Shown piece by piece: positions 57,621 through 64,000 of a stretch of DNA of 64,000 bases (position 1 is the stretch's first letter; every line of letters starts with the position of its first letter). The notes under the pieces were generated by a model. The model made no database searches. It was not told the DNA's origin and saw nothing but the letters and a program-made list of their open reading frames with translations. The position numbers were made by a program, and so were the translations under genes. Origin of the DNA: Halorubrum yunnanense. Lineage in GTDB: Archaea > Halobacteriota > Halobacteria > Halobacteriales > Haloferacaceae. The stretch spans positions 1 to 64,000 of the forward strand of contig NZ_JAODIX010000032.1 of the NCBI RefSeq assembly GCF_026586675.1. The letters are read 5' to 3'.

Positions 57621-58577
57621 TTAGCGGAAACCCATCGCTTCGATCTGCTCTTGATACCGGTTGCGGATGGTGACCTCGGTCACCTGCGCGACGTCGGCGA
57701 CCTCGCGCTGGGTCTTCTTCTCGTTACAGAGCAGCGAGGCGGCGTAGATCGCGGCGGCGGCGAAGCCGGTCGGGGACTTCCCGGAGAGGAGCCCCTGCTC
57801 CGCGGAGACGTCGATTATCTCCGTCGCCTTCGACTGCACCTCCTCGCTCAGCTCCAGCGAGGACGCGAAGCGCGGGACGAACTGCTTCGGGTCGACCGGC
57901 TTCAGCTCCAGGCCGAGCTCCTGGGAGATGTAGCGATACGTCCGGCCGATCTCCTTCTGCGGGACCCGCGAGACGTCGGCGACCTCGTCGAGCGAGCGCG
58001 GGATCCCCTCCTGCCGGCAGGCGGCGTACAGCGCGGCGGTGGAGACGCCCTCGATCGATCGCCCGCGAATGAGGTCCTCGTTGAGCGCGCGTCGATAGAT
58101 GACCGAGGCGACCTCGCGTACCGACCGCGGGACGCCGAGCGCGCTCGCCATGCGGTCGATCTCCGAGAGCGCGAACTGGAGGTTGCGCTCGCCCGCGTCC
58201 TTGGTGCGGATCCGCTCTTGCCACTTGCGCAGTCGATGCATCTGTGACCGCTTCTCGGAAGAGAGCGACCGGCCGTACGCGTCCTTGTCCTTCCAGTCGA
58301 TCGTCGTCGTCAGCCCCTTGTCGTGCATCGTCTCGGTGATGGGGGCGCCGACGCGCGACTTCGACTGCCGCTCGGAGTGGTTGAACGCGCGCCACTCCGG
58401 GCCGCGGTCGATGTTCCGTTCGTCCAACACCAGGCCGCAGTCCTCGCACACGAGCTCTTGATCTGCGTCCGTGACGATCTCTTCCGAATCGCACTCCGGG
58501 CAGGAGAGCGTCTCCGTCTCGTCCGATTCTTGCTCGGTGTTCCGCTCTTGTTGACGCTGGCGGCTCGGACGTTCCAT
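57621..58577 (-). CDS. tfb: Transcription initiation factor TFB (second paralogue)
   Basis: 318 residues. Zinc ribbon CPECDSEEI...CEDCGLVL, B-finger [25 protein letters not shown], two cyclin repeats and the C-terminal [27 protein letters not shown]. Closely similar to the TFB at 39.4 kb but with a Gln/Arg-rich N terminus. The TATA box GTATTTAAAC (58600-58609) lies about 28 nt before the ATG, giving a leaderless transcript, unlike the other copy. Confidence 0.95.
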   Translation of the reverse strand: MERPSRQRQQERNTEQESDETETLSCPECDSEEIVTDADQELVCEDCGLVLDERNIDRGPEWRAFNHSERQSKSRVGAPITETMHDKGLTTTIDWKDKDAYGRSLSSEKRSQMHRLRKWQERIRTKDAGERNLQFALSEIDRMASALGVPRSVREVASVIYRRALNEDLIRGRSIEGVSTAALYAACRQEGIPRSLDEVADVSRVPQKEIGRTYRYISQELGLELKPVDPKQFVPRFASSLELSEEVQSKATEIIDVSAEQGLLSGKSPTGFAAAAIYAASLLCNEKKTQREVADVAQVTEVTIRNRYQEQIEAMGFR

Positions 58578-58869
58578 TATAAGATTTCTGGTTATTGGAG
58601 TATTTAAACCTTTGTCCGGAACCCGCGGGAGACGTCGGCCCGCGACCGCATCGCGTAACCGGCTTCGAACGAGTCCGTAGCGAGTGAAACGCCCGTCCAC
58701 GCTGACGTTCCGCCGTCGGTCCCGCGCTCTCAACCGCCGTCGCCGCCGGGGGTCGAACACGAAATGTGACTGTCGCGGAGGGCGGTACTGGCGTCTCGCC
58801 GGTCGCTCTTAATCAATTACTACCAAGCATTCACAAAGACTTTTGTATAACCACGGCATATTGGATATC
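58578..58869. promoter_or_regulatory. Divergent promoter region between TFB and METTL5 operon
   Basis: 292 nt. Leftward TATA TATTTAAACC at 58601-58610; rightward TATA TTGTATAA at 58843-58850. The right half (58808-58860) is unusually AT-rich (TTAATCAATTACTACCAAGC), which may hold upstream activator or BRE elements. No gene seen between. Confidence 0.45.
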
Positions 58870-59271
58870 ATGAGTACGACGCGGTCCGACGCGATCGAGG
58901 GGACGCTCCGCGGCTGTCGACCCGCGGAGATCGACCCGATAGTGATCGACGGCGACGACCTCGACAGCACCGCGCCCGAACACCTCCGTGACCTCAAGGC
59001 AGAGCTCTCGGCCCGCGGCTACCAGCCGGCGACGCTGTCGGTCGAGGCCAGCTTCGACTCCGAGGAGACGCTCGCGACCCAGCGCGAGGCCGACCGGCTC
59101 CGCGAGTTCGTCCGCGCCGCCTCGTTCCTCGGCGCCGGTCGGATCGAGGTCCGCGTCGACGAGGTCTCGGACCCGGACGCCGCGGAACCGGCGCTGTCGG
59201 CGCTGACCGAGCGCGCCCGCCGCGAGGGCGTCGAACTCGTCCGGGCCGACGGCGACCCGACCGCGGCCTGA
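58870..59271 (+). CDS. Conserved haloarchaeal protein, partner gene of METTL5-like methyltransferase
   Basis: 133 residues: MSTTRSDAIEGTLRGCRPAE, then an acidic alpha/beta stretch with LRDLKAELSARGYQPATLSVEASFDSEETLATQREADRLREFVRAASFLGAGRIEVRVDEVSD. I do not recognise a domain. The stop is 3 nt from the methyltransferase start, so they form an operon and may act together, for instance as an activator subunit as TRMT112 does for METTL5 in eukaryotes; that is speculation. TATA TTGTATAA lies about 24 nt upstream. Confidence 0.65.
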   Translation: MSTTRSDAIEGTLRGCRPAEIDPIVIDGDDLDSTAPEHLRDLKAELSARGYQPATLSVEASFDSEETLATQREADRLREFVRAASFLGAGRIEVRVDEVSDPDAAEPALSALTERARREGVELVRADGDPTAA

Positions 59272-59274
59272 CGG

Positions 59275-59898
59275 ATGGCGTCGAAGCGCTCGCTGGCGAC
59301 GAAGCTCGGCGTCGTCGCCGGGTTCGACGAGCCGAGTCTCGCGCTCGAACAGTACCCCACGCCGCCCGACCTCGCCGCGCACGTCGTCCACCTTGCGGAC
59401 CTCCACGGCGACGTCGACGGCCGCACCGTCCTCGACCTCGGCACCGGCACGGGGATGCTCGCGCTCGCCGCCGCCCTGCGCGGCCCCGCCCGGGTGTTCG
59501 GGGTCGAACTCGACCGCACCGCGTTGACCACCGCGGCCGCCAACCAGCGCCGGGTGGCCGCGAGCGCCCCCGTTCACTGGGTCCAGGCTGACGCGACGCG
59601 ACTTCCCCTCTCCGTCCCGGACCCCGTCACGGTCGTGATGAACCCCCCGTTCGGCGCGCGGGACGGGAACCGGAACGCCGACCGGGGCTTCCTGGCGACG
59701 GCGAGCCGCGTCGCGACCGTCTCCTACTCGGTCCACAACGCGGGCAGCGAGGCGTTCGTGGAGGCGTTCGCGGCCGACAACGGCGGCGAGGTGACCCACG
59801 CGTTCGCGGCCGACTTCGCGATCGACGCGCAGTTCGACCACCACGAGGACGCGTCGCGCGACATCGACGCCGAAGTGTACCGGATCAAGTGGGCCTGA
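59275..59898 (+). CDS. METTL5-family N6-adenine rRNA methyltransferase
   Basis: 207 residues. SAM-binding VLDLGTGTGMLALAAA, acidic ribose contact VFGVELD, and the catalytic NPPFGARDGN motif of N6-adenine methyltransferases. N-terminal SLALEQYPTPPDLAAHVV matches METTL5, which methylates a small-subunit or large-subunit rRNA adenine; archaeal orthologues are widely predicted. Second gene of a two-gene operon. Confidence 0.87.
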   Translation: MASKRSLATKLGVVAGFDEPSLALEQYPTPPDLAAHVVHLADLHGDVDGRTVLDLGTGTGMLALAAALRGPARVFGVELDRTALTTAAANQRRVAASAPVHWVQADATRLPLSVPDPVTVVMNPPFGARDGNRNADRGFLATASRVATVSYSVHNAGSEAFVEAFAADNGGEVTHAFAADFAIDAQFDHHEDASRDIDAEVYRIKWA

Positions 59899-59910
59899 CG
59901 GCGACGATCG

Positions 59911-60106
59911 TTTATAAATGAATGATTCGGTGGCGCGTGCCGGTGAGCGGCCGGAGGGCCGCGGACCGCACGCGCGAGGGAGCCGCGAACAGAGAGGGAC
60001 CGGTAGTCACTCTCGCAGCCGGCGCTCCGCGCCGGCGAAGTGAGCGACGAGGCTGGGGAGGTGTGAGGTGCGTTGTTGTGCGGGGTGGGACTTTGGGGAC
60101 CTTCAC
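59911..60106. repeat. Composite repeat element, copy B
   Basis: Begins TATAAATGAA (59913-59922), then GGTGGCGCGTGCC (59929-59941), and contains the 25-nt block CGAGGCTGGGGAGGTGTGAG... (60048-60072) that is identical to copy A, followed by a GGGACTTTGGGGACCTTC box (60086-60103). About 190 nt, non-coding. It sits between the methyltransferase gene and the 3' end of the rhomboid gene (minus strand), just as copy A sits at the 3' side of the HxlR gene (minus strand). Confidence 0.75.
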
Positions 60107-60118
60107 CGCGACTCCCCC

Positions 60119-61963
60119 CTACTGCCGTCCCTCGTATCGCTCTCGCGTCGCGATCCGCACCCGGGTCTCCCCGCGCTCCGCGAACACGGCGTCCTCCTCG
60201 TGGACGAGCGTCACCCCCCGTAGCGTCACCGACTCGTTGGCCGCGGGGAGCACCGACCGTTCGGTCTCGCCCTCGTACGCCACGCGCAGTTCGAACCCGC
60301 CCTCCACGGCCGCGACCGTGACGTTCCGCCCGTCGATCCGCGGCTCCGCCCGCGCCGACTCGCTCGTGAACAGCGTCGAGCGCGTCTCGTTCCGGACCGC
60401 GTCGACCCGGTACGTCGGGCCACCGTTCGCCGCGACCCAGCCGACCCGCTGGACCCAGACGGTCTCGCGCCAGCCGGTCCCGCCCACGTCGACGGCGCGG
60501 TAGCCCCAGAAGGCGAGGTTCCCGCGCGAGACCGCCGTGGTCCAGATCTCCCGGTCCGCGTTCTTCACGATCACCCCCGAGGTGTTGACGCTCGTCGAGC
60601 GGCCGAACGCCCGGACGTCGACGACGTTCACCGTCCGGTCCTCCACGTCCTCCGCGTACGTCACCTGGTACCCCTCGACTTCGACCGGATCGCCCGGGAG
60701 GTCCCCGTCGCCGACGGCGACGAGGTTCGGGACCACCCCCGGGCCGGCGACGACCGCCAGCGCCGACGCGAGCAGCAGGAGCCCGACCGCGGCCGGCGTG
60801 GCAGAGCGGATCGCCCCGCGGACCGTCGCGGACTCCGGCACGGCCAGATCGGGGCGCAGCGGCTCGTCTCGCCCCGCGACCGCGAGGGCGACGACCGCCG
60901 CGAGGACCGCGAGCAGGCCGAGGCCCACGGCCCGGTACAGCTCGTACCGCTGGTTCCCGAGATACCAGTACACCGCCCAGAGCCGGCGCGAGGCGCCGAA
61001 GAGGAGCACCGCGCCGAACGCGGCGAGCGCCGTCGTCCGTCGGCCCGCGCCCGCCTCGTCGACGTCGGCGTCGCCCCCGCGTCGCCGCCGGACGAGCCAG
61101 GCCGCCGCGAGGGCCCCGGCGATGAGCCCGAGCGCGTGGCCCTGGATCGCCACGTTCGCCCATCCCGGCGGGCCGTAGAAGCCGCTCGCCTCGGCCGTGA
61201 CGACTGGGTTCCGGAGCGTCTCGGAGGCGACGTCCAGCAGCGTCGCGCCCGTCAGCGCCGCGATCGTTCCGACCGGGTAGAAGACGAGCGCGAACCCCCA
61301 CAGCGCGAAGACGACCCCCGAGAACCCGATCACCGGTCCCAGCGCGAACAGCGCGGAGACGACCCCGAACGCCGCCATCGCTCCCGGCACGACCGCGAAC
61401 GCGCGGACGTAGGGGCTCTCGCCGAGCGAGTCGCCTTCGGCGAGCGACGCGAGCGCCGAACGGGCGACGCGCCCCGGCTCCGACGCGGCGAGCCCCTCCG
61501 CGCGGACCCGCCGCAGCGACTCCCGTGACGGGAGCGCGGATCGCAGCGTCCCCGTCTCGTCGTCGACTTCGCGACCGCCCGGAAAGTGCCCGTACGCGTA
61601 CTCGGCGACTCCGCCGGCGACGAGCGTCGACAGGAGGTTCCCGGTGATGTGCCCCCGGTTGGCGTGCGCGAAGCTCGACCAGAGGAGTCCCTCCGGGTAG
61701 AGGTACGACCACGAGCGGAACGGGATCACGACGGGCCGATCGGGGTTCTCCAGCCCGCTCTGAACGAAGAGGTACACGCAGATGACGCCGGCGACGGCGA
61801 CGAGTGTCCCCCACGGCACGCCGAGCAGGAAGCGCGAGCGGAGCGCCCGCGTCCACGCGCCGCTCGGGCGGTCCGTCTTATAAGCGACCGCGAGCGCGAC
61901 GGCGACGAGCGCGCCGCCGACCGCGAGGTGGGCGGCGTCCGACGTCAGCGCCTCGGCGACCAT
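60119..61963 (-). CDS. Rhomboid family intramembrane serine protease with large C-terminal domain
   Basis: 614 residues. Multi-helix membrane domain with LWSSFAHANRGHITGNLLSTL, the GxSx nucleophile region VIGFSGVVFALWG and IQGHALGLIAGAL with the catalytic His; these are rhomboid hallmarks. About residues 335-425 add further membrane helices. The last 190 residues (from about 425) are an extracytoplasmic-looking beta-rich domain (VEVEGYQVTYAEDVEDRTVNV, WRETVWVQRVG) not usual in rhomboids. Start at 61963 chosen over an upstream TTG; TTGATATGCGG lies about 28 nt upstream. Confidence 0.88.
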   Translation of the reverse strand: MVAEALTSDAAHLAVGGALVAVALAVAYKTDRPSGAWTRALRSRFLLGVPWGTLVAVAGVICVYLFVQSGLENPDRPVVIPFRSWSYLYPEGLLWSSFAHANRGHITGNLLSTLVAGGVAEYAYGHFPGGREVDDETGTLRSALPSRESLRRVRAEGLAASEPGRVARSALASLAEGDSLGESPYVRAFAVVPGAMAAFGVVSALFALGPVIGFSGVVFALWGFALVFYPVGTIAALTGATLLDVASETLRNPVVTAEASGFYGPPGWANVAIQGHALGLIAGALAAAWLVRRRRGGDADVDEAGAGRRTTALAAFGAVLLFGASRRLWAVYWYLGNQRYELYRAVGLGLLAVLAAVVALAVAGRDEPLRPDLAVPESATVRGAIRSATPAAVGLLLLASALAVVAGPGVVPNLVAVGDGDLPGDPVEVEGYQVTYAEDVEDRTVNVVDVRAFGRSTSVNTSGVIVKNADREIWTTAVSRGNLAFWGYRAVDVGGTGWRETVWVQRVGWVAANGGPTYRVDAVRNETRSTLFTSESARAEPRIDGRNVTVAAVEGGFELRVAYEGETERSVLPAANESVTLRGVTLVHEEDAVFAERGETRVRIATRERYEGRQ

Positions 61964-62052
61964 GTGCAAAACGGAGCGGTCGACCGCATATCAATCCGCG
62001 GGTCGGCCGGTCCGAGAGCCCCCGGTGGCGCCCGCGAGACGAAGTCGAACCC

Positions 62053-62331
62053 TCAGATCTTGTTCTCGGCGTCGTCCGCGAGCTCCTCCATCCGCTTGCC
62101 GACGCGGCCGGCGGGGGAGAACTCGTCCTCGCTCATCGCGTTCGCCAGCGCGTTGCCGAGCACGAACACGGCGTGTTTGTGCTCGCTCTTCGACTTGTGG
62201 ACGTGCGAGGGGTCGACCTCCAGCTCGTCGTACGGGTCGAAGAGCGAGCCGTCGACGGTCTCGTGCGAGCGGAAGTGCTCCATGATCGTCACCATCTGTT
62301 CGTGGAGTTCGAGGAGCTCGTCTTTGTGCAT
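62053..62331 (-). CDS. UPF0058 family protein
   Basis: 92 residues: MHKDELLELHEQMVTIMEHF then SHVHKSKSEHKHAVFVLGNALANAM and AGRVGKRMEELADDAENKI. All-helical; the HxxxK...H pattern may bind metal. Family of unknown function common in euryarchaea. CGCTTAAAGGG about 25-30 nt upstream of the ATG. Confidence 0.85.
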   Translation of the reverse strand: MHKDELLELHEQMVTIMEHFRSHETVDGSLFDPYDELEVDPSHVHKSKSEHKHAVFVLGNALANAMSEDEFSPAGRVGKRMEELADDAENKI

Positions 62332-62444
62332 ACCCTCTGATACGGGTCGTAGACCCTTTAAGCGTTGTTGAGGGGCATACGCACGGCTCAGAGTGTAGGC
62401 AGCCGCGACGAGCGGCGGGACGCGAGTCGCGGTGGGGCACCGAC

Positions 62445-62663
62445 TCAGAACACGTACTCGTCTTCGTGGCCCATCATGCCCTCGTCCTCGAATCCGCCGG
62501 AATCGTCCTCGTCCTCTCGCGGACCGCTCGTCTTGAACGCCTTTATCCCCGTCGACAGGAGCTCTTCGACCGCCTCCTCGCGGTTGAGGAACTCCCCCTG
62601 CTCGACCATCTGAGCGATCTGCATCTCCAGATGCTCCGGCACGGTTATCTCTACTCGTGGCAT
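62445..62663 (-). CDS. Ribbon-helix-helix (CopG-like) small protein
   Basis: 72 residues. MPRVEITVPEHLEMQIAQMV is the beta strand and first helix of a RHH DNA-binding fold (LNREEAVEELLSTGIKAF the second helix), followed by a disordered acidic tail ending DEYVF. Likely a dimeric transcription factor. The TATA box TATATAAATG at 62691-62700 lies about 30 nt upstream of the ATG. Confidence 0.85.
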   Translation of the reverse strand: MPRVEITVPEHLEMQIAQMVEQGEFLNREEAVEELLSTGIKAFKTSGPREDEDDSGGFEDEGMMGHEDEYVF

Positions 62664-62984
62664 TTCCTGCCCGGGAGTAATGGGAATGGGTATATAAATG
62701 TGGCGTCGATGATACGGCTATTAGAAATCACTCTCGGGCGATATCGGAAGTACGATTTGCGGATTTTTAACGATTCTTTCGATCACTGTAACTATTATAA
62801 CTTCGCCGATGCTTGTGTGGCTTTTTCGGCCGGCGTGGTCGGCGGCGTGCGCAGCTGGGGTCGTCGGTCCCTCTCGCGACTACCGCTCTCGCGACTACCG
62901 CCCTCGACCGCGTCCACGACTGGGCCCCTCGACTGCTTCCGCGAGAGCGACATCCATACGTGCTACCGGGACGTACTGTGGATC
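62664..62984. other. 321-nt leader/intergenic region before molybdopterin oxidoreductase
   Basis: Left part has the RHH gene's TATA box; 62740-62810 is AT-rich (TTTTTAACG, ACTATTATAACTTC near 62790-62805), a probable promoter for the rightward gene; the rest is GC-rich. It contains an exact 15-nt tandem duplication (62871-62900). An in-frame open stretch runs back from the oxidoreductase ATG but without a credible start, so it is treated as leader. Confidence 0.45.
62871..62900. repeat. 15-nt tandem duplication
   Basis: CTCTCGCGACTACCG twice in a row in the leader of the molybdopterin oxidoreductase gene. Confidence 0.85.
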
Positions 62985-63635
62985 ATGACCGGATCCGGCG
63001 CCTCGGACGCAGCGGGCGGAACGGAGGTCGACGGCGAGACCGACGTCGAGGACCTCACGGGGCTCTACCGCCAGTACGGCGACGACCGACTCCCGCCGGG
63101 GCAGCGCGAGACCGACCGCTTCCCGGTGCTCTCGAAGAGCGGAACGCCCTCGTGGGACGCCGAGACGTTCGCGTTCGAGGTCTGGGGCGCCGTCGACGAG
63201 CCCCTCGCGTACTCGCTGTCCGAGTTCCGCGAGCTCCCGGCCGTCACCCAGCGACAGGACTTCCACTGCGTCACCGGCTGGAGCAGGTTCGACTGCGCGT
63301 TCACCGGCGTCGAGTTCGCCGAGATCGTCGACCGCGCCGGGATCGGCGACGACGTCGACCACGTCCTCTTCCACGCGCTCGACGGCTACACGACGAACCT
63401 CTCGCTGGAAGAGTGCGCCCGCGACGGCGTGCTGTTCGCCTACGGATTCGACGGCGACGACCTCCCCGCGGACCACGGCGGCCCGATCCGAGTCGTCACC
63501 CCGCACAAGTACGCTTATAAAGGCGCCAAGTGGGTCTCGGGGGTGGAGTTCCTCTCGGAGAAGGAGCTCGGCTACTGGGAGAAGCGCGGCTACAGCGACA
63601 CCGCGAACCCGTGGAACGAGGAGCGGTACAGCTGA
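62985..63635 (+). CDS. Sulfite-oxidase-like molybdopterin oxidoreductase (MsrP/YedY type)
   Basis: 216 residues. The MoCo-ligating Cys lies in RQDFHCVTGWSRFDCAFTGV, the sulfite-oxidase family fingerprint; later GGPIRVVTPHKYAYKGAKWVSGVEFL matches the pterin-binding region. No Tat signal is visible, so it is probably cytoplasmic, unlike YedY/MsrP. Substrate unknown. The ATG at 62985 is used because upstream codons lose family similarity; the start could be slightly upstream. Confidence 0.85.
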   Translation: MTGSGASDAAGGTEVDGETDVEDLTGLYRQYGDDRLPPGQRETDRFPVLSKSGTPSWDAETFAFEVWGAVDEPLAYSLSEFRELPAVTQRQDFHCVTGWSRFDCAFTGVEFAEIVDRAGIGDDVDHVLFHALDGYTTNLSLEECARDGVLFAYGFDGDDLPADHGGPIRVVTPHKYAYKGAKWVSGVEFLSEKELGYWEKRGYSDTANPWNEERYS

Positions 63636-63702
63636 CGACCGGCGCCGCACTCGACCCCTGGGATAGTCAGGGTAAAGGGGCCACGGCACCCAACTACGGG
63701 TA

Positions 63703-64000
63703 ATGGAACGGGCGCGTTCGACGTCGGTCCCGCCCCTCGTCAGCCGCACGACCGAGGTCGACGCGCCTCCCTTCGCGGCCGCGTTCGACGCCCTCTCGGC
63801 ACCGCGGACGACGTGGAGCGCGCCGGACGACGCCCTCGTCCTCGGGAGCGGCGCGGCCGCGACGCTGGCCGCGAGCGGTCCGGACCGGTTCGCCGAGATC
63901 CGGAGCGCCGCCGCCGACCTGTTCGACTCCGGCGACGTCCACGCCGGGACCGAGGCCGCACGCCCCCGGGTATTCGGTGGGTTCGCCTTCCACGAGGGGG
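63703..64000 (+). CDS. menF: Isochorismate synthase MenF, partial (runs off the window)
   Basis: The frame from the ATG at 63703 is open to the end of the window (99 codons): SRTTEVDAPPFAAAFDALSA, then VLGSGAAATLAASGPDRFAE and ARPRVFGGFAFHEG. The last motif, RPRxFGGFAF, and the GxGAAATL pattern are the N-terminal part of chorismate-using (anthranilate/isochorismate synthase) enzymes. With menD and menE nearby, MenF is the best call. TATA-like GGTAAAG about 30 nt upstream. Catalytic C-terminal half not in view. Confidence 0.75.
   Translation, partial: MERARSTSVPPLVSRTTEVDAPPFAAAFDALSAPRTTWSAPDDALVLGSGAAATLAASGPDRFAEIRSAAADLFDSGDVHAGTEAARPRVFGGFAFHEG

Overview
The window is a chromosomal stretch of a halophilic archaeon, most likely Halorubrum or a close relative. 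The evidence is high GC with a strong GC bias at third codon positions, very acidic predicted proteins (many Asp/Glu, few Lys), archaeal TATA boxes about 25-30 nt upstream of many start codons (leaderless genes), two transcription factor B genes, archaeal lipid reductases and several small haloarchaea-specific families. Genus is inferred from overall similarity and recalled repeat families, not from a search. No rRNA, tRNA or CRISPR was recognised.

Layout. 1-2.7 kb: a small membrane protein in AT-richer DNA, a broken Rieske gene and a geranylgeranyl-reductase-type flavoprotein. 2.7-7.9 kb: a complete BMP-type (nucleoside-like) ABC importer operon. 8-13.3 kb: a phosphohexomutase, acylphosphatase, a composite repeat region, and a divergent HxlR/DoxX/glyoxalase-fold stress-type cluster. 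13.4-17.6 kb: the stub of a CNNM/DUF21 gene and a three-gene ABC exporter operon in which one permease carries a PrsW-like protease domain. 17.6-25.8 kb: TRIC-like channel plus DUF2797, small proteins, menD, DUF1028, grpE, surE, DUF5798-like and a hexapeptide acyltransferase. 25.8-36.3 kb: purD, a DUF255 thioredoxin-fold protein, a second geranylgeranyl-reductase-like protein, a TRAM protein, an IS200/IS605-derived remnant, an Lrp-aminotransferase pair, an aldo-keto reductase, purA and a wHTH protein. 36.4-41.3 kb: a large acidic coiled-coil protein, a NUDIX hydrolase, a TFB gene, and a second IS-derived remnant that abuts a decapitated membrane-protein gene. 41.3-50.8 kb: a CaCA antiporter followed by an alpha-glucan degradation locus (malQ, GH13 amylase and a divergent 1578-aa protein with two GH15 modules). 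50.9-64 kb: a MutS-like ATPase pair, an MBL hydrolase, acyl-CoA dehydrogenase, menE, UspA, a second TFB, a METTL5-type methyltransferase pair, a second copy of the composite repeat, a rhomboid protease, small regulators, a molybdopterin oxidoreductase and the start of menF.

How genes fit together. MenF, MenD and MenE (isochorismate, SEPHCHC and OSB-CoA steps of menaquinone synthesis) all lie in the window but are about 7-42 kb apart. PurD and PurA belong to purine synthesis and the BMP importer could salvage nucleosides. MalQ, the amylase and the double GH15 protein lack obvious signal peptides and so probably degrade intracellular alpha-glucans. The most unusual items are the composite repeat present at 10.5-10.9 kb and 59.9-60.1 kb, the two related transposon-end remnants, the three broken genes, the ABC permease-PrsW fusion and the tandem GH15 enzyme.
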